64,000 nt of DNA, from NCBI GenBank assembly GCA_936440205.1, contig OW387150.1, positions 11,196,152 through 11,260,151 of the forward strand, in the 5' to 3' direction. This DNA is from Lepidonotus clava (Eukaryota > Annelida > Polychaeta > Phyllodocida > Polynoidae). Of this stretch, positions 1-11,726 are shown in pieces. How positions within the stretch are numbered: position 1 is the first letter of the stretch; every line of letters begins with the position of its first letter. The notes beneath the pieces are model-generated. The model was not told the DNA's origin, ran no database searches, and worked only from the letters and a program-made list of their open reading frames with translations. Both the position numbers and the translations under genes were made by a program.

Positions 1-1456
1 AAACCCTCTTTGCCTTCAATTTTTTTTCATTTTAGGCAAACGGATTTTTCGTAATGCACATACAGGACGAAGGTAATTTTGTAGGTTTTATAATAATTTA
101 AATGAATGTGAACTTATGTGTGCGAATAATAGTTACCTTTCAGGGTAAGTAAATGTAGCTACTACATTCTATGTACCTATTTCTTGGAGGTGTCTTTTCG
201 GCAAGATTTTTTTGACTGTGGTGTTTCAGATAATCTCCCGTGACGCAACACTGCAGATGTAATCTACATCAAAAATTAATCATAGTTTTTTCGATGTTCA
301 AAAGGACTGCTCTAGTAGAACTCATCGTTATTGAAATGGAGATGATACTCTAAATAATTAATCTCGAACATTATATGCGGCCTTTGGAAGTCTATTCTTT
401 TGGGGTTGAGCTTGAGATAATTATGTCTCCCAAGATAAGAATAGAATTGATCTTTGGAGTTTAAAACAAGCATGTTTGTTTCGGCCATCTGAGCGTTGTT
501 TTGCATCTGCTCTTCACAATGTATCATCGAAGGTCCGAGAAATAACAGAAACACAATGTAACCCTCGTGCTATTACCCTGGTGATGGACTGCATGGCCAC
601 TCGTCCTGAAGAGAGAAAATCATTAAAACGATTATGTGACAACAGAGCAAGCAATAGGGTAACACCTCAGTTGAATCAATTATTCCATTCTATTTCTATC
701 AAATCAAATTAAATGTAAAGTTAACCATGATGAAATAAGGCCATTCTTGAAAAGAAAATAGTTTCTTGTCCAGAGGATATGAAGTAATTGGCTAATTTGG
801 AGGCCAGATTTGTAATTATTTTTTGTTCTCAGCCTAAAAAAAATATTGAGACACAAACTCACTAAAATGGAAATAACCACCCTCCTCAATAAAAAGAGGT
901 CTGAGTGGTAGACATGAAACAGTTTTAATTTGCACATGGAACACATGGGTTTTCATAAAAGGGTGCACTTTTTGTGAAAGTAAACACAGGCCAGTGATAT
1001 TTAATTAAAAACACATATTTCTTATCATTATGAAGAAATAAAAGATTGAAGATTATCTCTACAACTCGTACCACCACACGTTTATTTGTATTATAATGCT
1101 TTTTCAGACAGAAGGATGGGCTGAGAATTTATTGTTATAATACTGAAGTGCACTTGTATAACACAAGCAAATACATATAAACGAAGAGCAGTCGTTAGCT
1201 GTTTAAAGTGAAATTTGACCTTTAGGCATTTTATCGAAACCAAATATCTCTCCTTAAGTTTTATGTTTAGAAAGTTTTAGATACGTTTTAACCAAAGTTT
1301 TAATGTATTTTTCTAGCAGAATGTGGCTTAGTAAATAAATGTCAGACCAATACAATTCTCACAAAAAGTCATTTAGTAAAAATGGAAATTCCGGACATTG
1401 AGCTCAACCTGAATTTCCATTCAGAGCAACACAGATTATATTGTAGACAAGTTCTC
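1..1456. other. Intergenic, nothing recognised
   Basis: AT-rich sequence before the first lectin gene. Only short open frames occur here (for example one at 476-712), with no recognisable domain, signal peptide or paired splice sites. I see no RNA gene or clear repeat. Confidence 0.5.
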
Positions 1457-3360
1457 ATGATGCAAAATAACAAAATCTGCTCTCTGTTTCTGATCATCTT
1501 ACTGTCAGTTCATGTAAGATGAGTTCATCCTATGAGGTTCACCAGCAAATTCAGACATCTGACAAATATGTCTGAAGTGAGCCTTTTACCTCAGTTTGTG
1601 TCCACTTCTTTGAAAGAGGTGTCTGTTGTGGGAATGATGGAGTGCTCTATGAGGTGCATGTCCCAAGAATGTATCATGTTTGGACTCCAAGATGGGGATG
1701 GGATGAATTCAAACACCTGCCTGATGTGGTCTCCTAGCTCTGATGGGTCACAGAACCTGACTGGAAACCTTCCATCTTCAGGGTTATATGTGAGGCACAA
1801 TCCAGGTAAGCATGTTTGATAACTAAATTTCAACTTTCTTATTCTTTCATTTATTTCAAACTATCTCTACCATTACAATAGCTGTTCCTATAGTTCACAA
1901 ATATATAGCCATAACATTGGAACAATCAATATACTTACATAGATATGTTGAATACCATGACAATATTCAAATTGATCTGCATTGCAGTCCTATCATAATT
2001 GCGGTAATATGTTTTCAATGTTAAAGTTTATTAGTAATTGACTCAAGTCCAACTTCTTCAAATCCTTTAAAAATTGATAAAAGTCTTGTATTACAGCTTT
2101 TATGAACTTCAGGCATCATCAACAATAGATATTTTAATCCTACTGCATAGGCCTTAACTGTACTCATATCAACTGTGTAAATTACAACATTGAATCTGGT
2201 AAATCTAGATTCACATTTATCACAGGAGCTCCAAAAGACTGTGCTTCCTTACAAGATGAAGGTTTAAAGGAAAATGGACCATACTGGGTATTCCTACAAG
2301 ACACTAAATGGGTCAAAGTCTATTGTGACTTTCAAAGAGATAACGGTGGCTGGACTGTAAGCAAATACACGTATAATGTTTCATATCTCTTACATTAGCA
2401 ATTCCATTCATAACTGATATTATATTACCAAGAATAATTTGCAACTTCTGCAAATGAGGCAGGCATGGAGTATTTTTCAAAGCATACTAAGTGTTTTGCC
2501 TCTGAAAAACAAAGCCTTCTATTTTCCTTCCCCACAGGTGTTTCAGAGACGCAGACATGGAGATTGTGATTTCGACCGCCCATGGGCTGAGTATAAGGCA
2601 GGCTTTGGTGACCTTTTCAAAGATTTCTGGCTTGGTAATGACAATATCTACCTCCTAAGTAACCAGGACACGTACGAACTCCGAGTTGACCTTTGGGACT
2701 TTCAGGGAAATACAGCTTATGCAAAATACGCCTTCTTCAGGATTACTTCAGAGAAGTACGAATACAAACTGACTGTGAGGGATTATATTGCAGGATCAAC
2801 AGCAGGTTAGTATATAGCATTGGAGAAGCATAATAATTATTTTGCTTAAAAGCACAGCACATTTTATGCATGTTGTTTTGTGTTTTATGTAGTCTTAGTA
2901 GTAGAATATTTCGGATATTGTGACAATAAGAATAATTTTGCCGGGGGAACGGTTATCCACTATACAAAATGTTTCTACTCATGCAATTGCCTGAAATTTA
3001 AGAGACATCAGTAACATTGCATGTGCAAGGAAGTTGGCCAGAAGGGCAGTATTCGGCTAGAAAAATGGCGATGAAAATAATGCTAATTTTGAATGTGTTT
3101 CAGGTAATTCCCTCACACATCACAATGGCTTTCGCTTCAGTACCTATGACAATGATAATGACGGTTGGTTATTGGGTAACTGTGCTGCCACGCGTACACA
3201 TGGGGCATGGTGGCATGGTGGATGTGGTGTCTCAAGCCTAAATGGACTATGGAAAACAAATGAGCAATCTTCTTTAACGAATATTTACTGGTATTACTGG
3301 AAGTGGAAACGCATACCTTTGCAAAGTGAAATGAGATTGCGACCTGCTTCTAAGAAATAA
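1457..3360 (+). CDS. PAN/apple + fibrinogen-C lectin, gene 1 (four exons, possibly disrupted)
   Basis: Exons read as 1457-1805, 2226-2356, 2538-2805 and 3104-3360, each bounded by AG and GT. Exon 1 holds a hydrophobic leader and a four-cysteine PAN/apple-like module (MMECSMRC, QECIMFG, TCLMW). Exon 2 starts the fibrinogen-related domain (KDCASL; VYCDFQRDNGGWT). Exon 3 holds the central part (DFWLGND, YELRVDL). Exon 4 holds the calcium-site-like DNDND segment, NCAA, GAWWHGGC and the end EMRLRP. The family comprises secreted, often calcium-dependent lectins and adhesion proteins (ficolin/MFAP4-like); a role in microbe or glycan recognition is inference. Exon phases match the two paralogues downstream. 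Oddity: the frame from ATG 1457 meets TGA at 1520-1522, between leader and PAN module. The next in-frame ATG (1532) would leave no signal peptide. This is a recent pseudogene, an unusual start, or a sequence error. Confidence 0.75.
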
Positions 3361-3976
3361 AAGAAAATCAATGATACTTGGTACCAGAGAAATATAAAAT
3401 ACGTCATTTACATATCTTAATCAGGATACAATTAACACTTTCCATCAAACCACTTTTATATTAAGTGCTAACCCGTAGAACTTAAGATAGAACTCAGTTG
3501 CAAAGGAGAGAAGAAACTTTTATAATTATGTGATATTGGACCTATCTCAAACTGATATAGAACGATTTAAGATTTAGTAACATGTGAACCTCTGTTCACT
3601 TTAAGATGCAAACGAGCTGCTTGCTCAATGTTCAGCGGTTCTTAAATGCATATATACATACAAATATATATTATATATGCATATGAACCTCTATCCTTAA
3701 ACCCATCTGTGTACCCGGTTGCACTTTAAACGCTGAATAAACTGATTGAATGCAATGAATTGGTTCATTCAACTATTTGATCACAATTTACTTGGTTTAT
3801 TTTACCATGAGACTTCAGGTCCAAACACATGCACCAACTCAATCGTCAGGAGTGCCTCAGACCCAATCGCCGTGGATCAGTCAGTTGTGAGGTGTCACAC
3901 ACACACCAATTGGTTGTGGACAGCACACATGCTATAGTTATGTCCATATGGATGAATTTAATAGATCTATGTTGCG

Positions 3977-4032
<56 letters not shown>

Positions 4033-4695
4033 GTTTATATCTATATTTCCATTTATTTTTTATCAAAGTGGATATTGTATTTTGCAGAAATCATGTAAAC
4101 AATCATGTAATCAAAATCTAAGTGTGTGCAATATGGGAAAATGATAGATAGGAACACTCCCTCTAGACCCAACAGTTATGTTGGTAATATTCAACATCAG
4201 ATTCTCATGTTTCTCGACCAGTCTTTGGATGTAGCAAGTTGATGTATTCTAGTTTCTCTTGTAAAAATTTTGTATAAAAAGATTTTTAATATTATGACAT
4301 ATATTTTTCTAATGACATCCTGTGGACATTCAGGTTAAAAAAAGAAGTTTCCATTTTGATACATAATTTCATGGAATTTCATTTATAGTAAACATCTGGC
4401 TTATATTTCTAATTTTGACCGTATGTCTGCTATCATTGACCATAGAGCCACCAACGCATGTGCAAATAAACAAACAATTTGCAAATTATAGAGAGTAACA
4501 TTTCAAAATACTGCAACTAGTGATAAAGGTGTTGTGATGCATGCAATTACACTTGTCATTCAAGTCAGTGTTTCCAGTGTAGTGTTTAGTCACAGAGTAG
4601 GACAAGATTGTCAAAACAGAGAATAAACTACATGCTGTAGCCTTGGAGATGGAAGAGTATTGACTAGTGTTTGTAATTAACAGAACCCTGTACAC
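3361..4695. other. Spacer between lectin genes 1 and 2
   Basis: No gene seen. The stretch from about 3413 (vicinity of CATATCTTAATCAGGATACA) resembles the sequence at about 10945 upstream of gene 3, so part of this spacer belongs to the duplicated unit. It contains a GT microsatellite. A candidate polyadenylation signal (AATAAA) lies near 3733. Confidence 0.55.
3979..4034. repeat. (GT)n microsatellite
   Basis: About 28 GT units with one GC interruption near the 3' end. Likely length-variable between individuals. Confidence 0.95.
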
Positions 4696-4703
4696 CATAA
4701 AAA
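4695..4703 (+). promoter_or_regulatory. TATA-like box of lectin gene 2
   Basis: CATAAAAAC lies about 80 bases before the ATG at 4784. The surrounding block (CAGAACCCTGTACAC before it) is conserved in gene 3, where the same position reads TATAAAAAC. Conservation and spacing suggest a core promoter; no transcript evidence. Confidence 0.4.
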
Positions 4704-4783
4704 CCGAACAGAGACACAACATCCATTTTACTTTAGAAACCTTGACAATTACCTTTCCAAATTCATTCAACAATTAAGTAAAA

Positions 4784-7390
4784 ATGGTATATACCAGGTG
4801 TAACTTTATTGTTCAAACCATTCTGTTATTCTGTAATATTCAGTTTTCTCATTCTGTGAAGTTTACAAGCAAATTCCAACATCTGACAAACATTTCAGAA
4901 GTCATGCTTCGACTAGAATTGCATCATACTTCTTTGAAAGAGTTGTCTGTTGGGGGAATGATGGAGTGCTCTATGAAGTGCATGTCTTATGAATGTATCA
5001 TGTTTGGTCTAAAAGACAAAGAGGGGGCAAAATCAGAAACCTGCCTTATTTGGACTCCAAGCTCTGAAGCTACACAGAACCTGACTGAAAACCTACCATC
5101 TTCAGGGTTATATGTGAGACATAATCCAGGTGCGGTATATTTTTATTGTTGTTTTTGGTTTATTAAACATTGACTTATTGCATTTGACGAAACCACTAGT
5201 AAAAAAATGTTAACAAAGGCATTTATTAAGATATACAATATTTCCACATTTATATGACACAGCTTGCCATCATAAGTCAGAGGTGCATGAAGAAAGGGTC
5301 TTCAGTAAATTCCTTTTAGGATCTCCAAAACAGGTTGTTTATCTTCTACATTGGAGGACCATTCTTTGGGAGGCAAAATATAATGACTATCTATAGCCTT
5401 TCTATTTGTATGATTATTACAAGCAAGTGTGTAAAATTCAAATAAAGTAGGTAGTGCTGATAGGTCTATCATGCAGTATTTTTCCTGAAATATAATGAAA
5501 ATCTGAATGTTAGATATTAAATTTTGCTTTACTATTTCACCTTTGCATTGTATGTTATTCACATAGTACCAAAGACTCTCCTGAGGATTCAGTATATTAT
5601 AAAGTAGTTGCAATTGGGGTTGCTAGTTAGTTTTCATAAATGTATTGATATGTATTTTGGTTTTAAGAAAAACTATACTCTTGTTGCATCCTTTAAGTAT
5701 GGATCAAGCAGGAAGAGGAGGTTGGCATATTTTGAAAATGCACATTAAGTTCTGGCACAATTCCAATGCCTACTTTAGCCCAAGAAAGGGGGATGGTCCT
5801 AAGGTTATTTTAAGTGTGTGTACATACTTAAAGCCCCTATCTTAAAAAGGTCATTACTATTTTAGAACTATTATTTCATGTTTTACATCATAGAAACACC
5901 ACAGGACTGTGCATCCATACAAATGTCAGGAGCTGTTGAAAATAGTCCACATTGGATTTTCCTTTCAAAGAAGAAATGGGTCAAAGCCTTTTGTGACTTC
6001 AAAACTGATGATGGAGGGTGGACAGTAATTACTATTTGAGATTTTTATTTCCATCATTTTTAAAAGTACCCTGATAAAAACTTCAAGATATATATTAAAT
6101 GAAAACAGGGCATTCCTAAATGAAAGCAGTCAACCATAATCAGAAATGCTATCTTTCTGCTCATATTACCAAACTTCTTTAAAAAACCAATTTTATAAAT
6201 AATTGCACACATTCAGTTGGAGTAAAGTGATTCTTTTATTGATAGAAATCTCTACTCTTTTCAGGTATTTCAGAGGAGGCGATATGGAGATTGTGATTTT
6301 TACCGTCCATGGGCTGAATACAAAGATGGCTTTGGAGATCTTTTCAAAGATTTCTGGCTGGGCAATGATAACTTGAACCTCATGACAAATAATGATGAAT
6401 ATGAACTAAGAGTAGACCTATGGGATTTTGAAGGTAGCCATGCCTTTGCTAAATATACAACGTTCAAGATCGGTACTGAGGATTTGAATTACAAACTCAC
6501 ATTGGGCACTTACGAAACAGGATCCACTGCAGGCAAGTTCAAATATACTTTCAAGTATTGTACCATATACATGTAGTTTATCATGGTGGCTTTATATGTT
6601 AGAGAAACAGATATCAATTATAACTGGTTCTTATGTACCAAATCTTAAGCTATAGAAATGAAAATGAATGAACCATACATCAGTGTATCCCCAAAACTGC
6701 CGGACATCCTGACATGTCCAACAATTTTTCTGTCAATGTCAAATGTTTTACCCTTGAATGTCGGAAATTGTGCCCAACAAAATTACCATCCGTTGGCCTT
6801 AATGACATTTTCGTCGTTTTTGTTTTGCTGAATCCTTACAAACATCAATGTGTTTAATACATGTCTCGTATAGCATTGAAATGTCTGATGTAAATCTTTT
6901 AAACATTTTGTTTTCCATTTCAGAAATTTTTTGGGATACACTGCATACATAGTCATTTCGATAATGAGATGAGTCATTTCATCAAATGACTCATCTCACT
7001 ATTGTATTACAATTCACATACTTGTTATTTTCTTAACAACCATAGAAGATCCTGCAAATGTAAGAATTGCTTGTGGAAATCATAACAGAGATGTTTATTT
7101 ACATGGAATGTATTTTGTGATACTTTACAGGAAATTCCCTGTACTATCACAATGGACGAGCGTTCAGCACCTATGATAGAGATAATGATCCATGGAGTGG
7201 CAACTGTGCATCTACACATGAAAAAGGAGCTTGGTGGTATGGTGCATGTTCTCACTCCAACTTGAATGGTCTTTGGAAGACAACAACCACAACAACCATT
7301 GATTTTCATTCCATTAACTGGTATTATTGGAAAAATCAACGTGTTCCTCTGAAAAGTGAAATGAAACTGAGACCCACTTCGTGGAAATAA
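4784..7390 (+). CDS. PAN/apple + fibrinogen-C lectin, gene 2 (four exons)
   Basis: Exons read as 4784-5129, 5894-6024, 6265-6532 and 7131-7390 (1005 coding bases, 334 residues). A signal peptide (residues 1-23, core TILLFCNIQF) leads to a PAN/apple-like module with GMMECSMKC, YECIMFG and ETCLIW. The fibrinogen-related domain has CDFKTDDGGWT, DFWLGNDN, YELRVDLWDF, the calcium-site-like DRDNDPW, NCAST, GAWWYGACSHSNLNG and a C-terminal EMKLRP. It should be a secreted single-domain fibrinogen-related lectin. Binding of acetylated sugars or microbes is family knowledge, not shown here. The first intron donor is weak (GTGCGG). The third uses GCAAGT, a GC-AG donor also present in gene 3. Very similar to gene 3, so a recent duplicate. 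Confidence 0.9.
6966..6997. repeat. Perfect inverted repeat with two AP-1-like sites in intron 3 of gene 2
   Basis: Arms of 14 bp (GAGATGAGTCATTT and its complement) flank a 4-base spacer. Each arm holds an AP-1/TRE-like TGAGTCA. Gene 3 keeps only the right-hand arm near 13973-13986. Possible enhancer, or chance palindrome. Confidence 0.5.
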
Positions 7391-8749
7391 AATGAATGTC
7401 AATGCAAGGGGTACAACCAAGTTGTTTTAGGACTAGTACGATTGCAAAGTGTGCCCCTTTTTCATAAGACTGTGCACTGAACCATCCATATAGACACCTT
7501 GATCCCAACATTATAGATAGGGTCCTTTGAAATACATATCCCAATACATTGGTTCCAGCCTTTTAAGCTAGAAGTGCACCGCACTTGTGAAAATAGTTGA
7601 CAGATAAGTATGCAACCATAGAAGGAGCAAGGGTTATGGGGCTAGATAGATAAATCACCTAATAATATGCTTCACATCATCCTCACAGACTCTTACAATG
7701 AAGCCTCAACACAGACTTAGCACAGATCATGCTACAGTGATGTGATTATCACAGAAAAATGACTTAATTCAATGATGGTTTAATTGCTATTATCTATTGT
7801 CCAGTTGTCCAAATGATAAGACTCACAATAAAGGTAGGACAAAGTGCAAAATATATCATAGTTTCCCAGAAAAATAACACATGTTGTAATAATAATTATT
7901 TGATCAAGAGATGTGTTTTAGATGCTTTAACTAGCAATTATTGAGGAGGGTGTCTGGAGTAATTTCTGATCTTTTACAAAAGGACTGAGTCTATTTGTGT
8001 TCGATAAAAAATTAAAAAGGAAATTAAGTTGACCCTAATTCTACACACCATACCTGATTTACAGTATTTTAAGTACCTACTGGTTAATTTTTGCTAATTC
8101 GGCAGAGAAAAACACCCATAAATCTATAGAATATAAGAATGCTTGCTATATTTCTGATGGTTACACATAGACATGTTCAAATTAAAAGAAAATACTCATT
8201 AGTAGTTTCCCATTATTTCAACCATAAAGAATGCCATGATTAATGAAAAATAACATGCTTAAAACCTGCGATTTGTCTACATATTTTCCATCATACTTTT
8301 TGATCTAGGCTAGTCTGCAGGTTCAATGCAGTAAATAATCTATTGATGGTAGGGAGAACCATTTCGACTTATGTTACCTGAACACAACTATCTAGTATTT
8401 GGGCCTTATGAAAGAGATATAGAGAGGATTTGGAGAGACAACAAAAAATGAGGGTGGTGAAAGGGAGAGTTAGATCCACAAGCTAGGCAGGGGATTAACC
8501 GGCAAGACCGCTGCACAGCAGCTTGAGAGCTGTTCAAACTATATCGGCCAGTGAAGACTTTGCGTTTACAGGCTGAAAGGCTGGGCATTACAGGGATCTC
8601 CGCAGATAGGTGCAACTTTGCCTAGGAGCATTTTAGTTGAAGGGCTGAGTGGACTATCCCAAGGGCTGATGAAATGTTAGCGGGAAGTCAGTGACGTATA
8701 TACATCAATACACACCCAGCCAAGGATATAACATTAAAATAATATGCAG
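7391..8749. other. Downstream spacer of lectin gene 2
   Basis: The first roughly 500 bases resemble the sequence after gene 3 (about 14398-14990), so they belong to the duplicated unit. The rest shows no gene, RNA or clear mobile element. The open frame at 8406-8615 on the minus strand has no supporting features. Confidence 0.45.
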
Positions 8750-9030
8750 CAACGTTCTGGATTGATTCTTGTTATATTTCATTGTAAAGTTACAGCAACG
8801 TTGTTTTGATGACTCTCAATAATGTCACTTCAATTATGTATGAGGCTAATATTGTGACCTCATCCAATAGGAATGTCACAATAATTTTTCCATTTAGGTG
8901 TGGTTGACACCTCACTAAAAGTGGATGTCACAATTACATTTTGTTAAGGTTAGGTTGACACCTAACCTAATAAGATAGTCACAGTAACGTTCCTTTTAGG
9001 TAAGGATAAAACCTGGCCTAATCAGAAAAT
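8750..9030. repeat. Degenerate tandem repeat, about 50-57 bp units
   Basis: Three to four imperfect units share a GTCACA(G)(A)TAA core followed by a GG(T)TAGG or GTTGACACC segment and CCTAATAAG/CACTAAAAG (units near 8825, 8875, 8927 and 8979). Low identity between copies suggests an old minisatellite. Confidence 0.5.
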
Positions 9031-9257
9031 GGACTTGTATGGTAGGACTTATAGGATATATAAAGATCCGGTTCTGAGCGGCTGGGGGAAGCTGTGATTA
9101 GACCAATGAAAAATATGAAAAGATACATATCAGAGCATAGTGGGGAATTTAAGCAGTGATGTGGTGGTGACATGGACTAGTCATATTGAGCTTGACTTCA
9201 GTCAGAGTCAGGTTGTATGGGATTATACAAAATCCACGGCAAGAGTTTACCATGCCT

Positions 9258-10003
9258 AAAGCCCCGGCTCCACTGCCCGAAGATCAAGTTGAGTTGAGTT
9301 GAGATGGACTTAGTCTTTTAGTGGAGCTGGAATTACGACTGGAGTCGTAGCTTTTTGCTGACTGATCCGTCGGGTCTTAAATGTTGCGCTGTTGAAGATC
9401 TAAAGCCCCGGCTCCACTGCCCAACTCACCTCAACCTGATCGTCGTAGACAATATGGAGCTTGTTTGCCCCGACTACCTAGTCCTAGCCAAGGACCTGTA
9501 CCATGCCATAGGGTACGACCCGATGGTCACATTCTGGAGGATATATATTTGTATATATATCTACTGCACACCCCCCTAAGACCCGACTGTCCAGTCATAC
9601 ATCTTCAACATGTTAACATCTACAACCCGACGATCCAGTCGTAGCAAGAAGCTACGACTCTAGTCTTAATACCGGCTCCACTATGAGACTGAGCCCAACT
9701 CAACTCAACTCAACTCGATCGTCGGGCAGTGGAGCCGGGGCTTAAGACTCGATTGTCGGGTCTTAGGGGTGTGTGCAGTATAGTTGTATATGTTTTGGTA
9801 TACCTTTTAACTACGACAATCGGGTCTTAGCCTGTAGCATTGTAGAGTTTGTGCTAAGACCAGACAGTCGCAGGTTCTGACGCCTCTTTGAGCTACAACA
9901 ATCGAGTTGAGTTGAGTTGGACAGTGGAGCCGGGGCTTTACTGACCATAGTCAGAGTAATGACGGTGGAGCCGGGGCTTTACTGACCATAGTCAGAGTAA
10001 TGA
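9258..10003. repeat. Foldback/MITE cluster with AAAGCCCCGGCTCCACTG ends
   Basis: The word AAAGCCCCGGCTCCACTG occurs at 9258 and 9402 and inverted at about 9726-9743, 9922-9940 and 9965-9980. Next to several copies lie GTTGAGTTGAGTTGAG or its complement, giving arms of 40 bp or more that fold back. The interior repeats words such as AAGACCCGACTGTC and CGTCGGGTCTTA. The last 40 bp (about 9924-10003) are a direct duplication. It looks like two or more nested non-autonomous DNA elements; no coding capacity seen. Confidence 0.65.
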
Positions 10004-11630
10004 CGATTTGGGAGTGAAGGAAGATCTTGAGTGAGAATATGGTTGCTGAATAGTATGAGACGTGGATAATATCTGTGAAGATACCTCTTTGTGAACTATG
10101 TAGGATATATCATCAAGGGAATGGTGATTTCCAGCTACCACAGGATGTGTTGTGTTTAATTAAGATATAACTGTACATCTACAAGCTAGTGATCATTCAT
10201 TTGGACTTGAACTACCAAGATTAGGATAATTCTACCCTAATACCAATACAAACACCAACACCAAACTTATCAAATATGTTTATATGACCTTATAAATAAC
10301 ACCTAACGAACAATATCAGGATTCAGGATGCAATGACTAAACAAATCAGAAGGGTCACCCTTTTATATATACATATAAAATATAATAGTAACACAATTCA
10401 TAATTATGACACGCACATTGTTTTTCTGGCATGTAGGCCTCTCTCTTATATATATATATATATGTATAAATGGCTGATGAATGTTGTTCATATAAGTGTC
10501 TTAGGACTGGTTTTTCAATCAAATCTTTTCTAATACTAAAATATTGACTAAAAATAGTGTTTTGGTGGTTGTGGTGAATTGAACGTCATGATAATTTTTC
10601 CTGTATTGGTACAGGGTTGGTAGTGTGTATTTGCCGATGAATTGCATTATGTACTTTATCTTTTAGTGTGGATATACCCATTTATATTATGATCATGAAA
10701 TAATTATATAGTTGACTATTCTAAAATTCTAAAACTTTCAAAACCTCTAAAATTGTGTACAAAAATTAGTGGACTAACCAATGAAAAATGTCACGTGATG
10801 TCTACTTTCATTAGATGTATCTTAAGTCCAAGAAAGTGAATAAATCTTCATGATTTATTAATTAAAAGGCAGTTTATGGCATATCATTTATTACTTAAAG
10901 GGCAGGGACTTATAAAAGTGTGATATAATAGTCATATGTATATCTTGATAAGGATACAATTCTCTCTTACCATCAAACCACTTCTATATGTGCTAATCCA
11001 TAGAACTTGAAATTGAACTATCCTTACACCAACTTGAGTGGCCACTTGCAATTGAATTAGTTTATTTCCAACACTCACTTATCTAGTCATTTGTATTTGA
11101 AATGCTTAAGAAGTGCAATATGAATATCTTAACTCTCTGAATGAAGTTAATTCGTGTATTCTAGATTTATCTTGTGAAAATAGTTGTATAAAGAAAGCTT
11201 ATTTTCATTAGTCTTGAATATCGTTCTAATAACATTCTTATGAACCATGGCAAAAATAATCATGCATTTAAGTGCTTCCCTTTCATTCACAAAGTTTCAT
11301 TGTTAGAAACATGCAACCTATTTGGCTTTTTTGCCATTATATCTGGTATTATTGATTATAGAGCCATCAAAGTGTTTGTCAAAAATCAGAGAGTTGTTCA
11401 CATTTAATTGAAATTGTAGAGAGTAATTTTTTAAAAAAGGTTTAAAGGTGCTGTGATATAATATTATGCAGGTGTGCAGTCAAGTTATTGTCTCTAGTGT
11501 AGTGTTTTGTCTCTCTGCAAATATTTTTTGAGCAGGACAAGATTGTCAAAACAGAAAATAAACTACATGCTGTAGCCTTGGAGATGGCAGAGTATTGACT
11601 AGCGTTTGTAATCAACAGAACCCCGTACAC
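10004..11630. other. Spacer upstream of lectin gene 3
   Basis: AT-rich, with a short TA run near 10447-10464. From about 10945 the sequence resembles the region 3' of gene 1 (about 3413), and closer to the gene it matches the upstream region of gene 2. This places one edge of the duplicated unit here. No gene seen. Confidence 0.5.
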
Positions 11631-11638
11631 TATAAAAA
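11631..11638 (+). promoter_or_regulatory. TATA box of lectin gene 3
   Basis: TATAAAAA, 96 bases before the ATG at 11727, in a block conserved with gene 2, where the first T is C. Likely core promoter; the single difference could make gene 3 the stronger of the pair. That last point is inference. Confidence 0.5.
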
Positions 11639-11726
11639 CCAAACAGAAATGCATATAACCATTTCACTTTAGAACTCTGACAGTTACCTATGCCAGTTTC
11701 CAAATTCACTCAACAATTAAGTAAAA

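Noticed and set aside
3829-4098. Open frame with a VCVCVC stretch
   Set aside because: Runs through the GT microsatellite.
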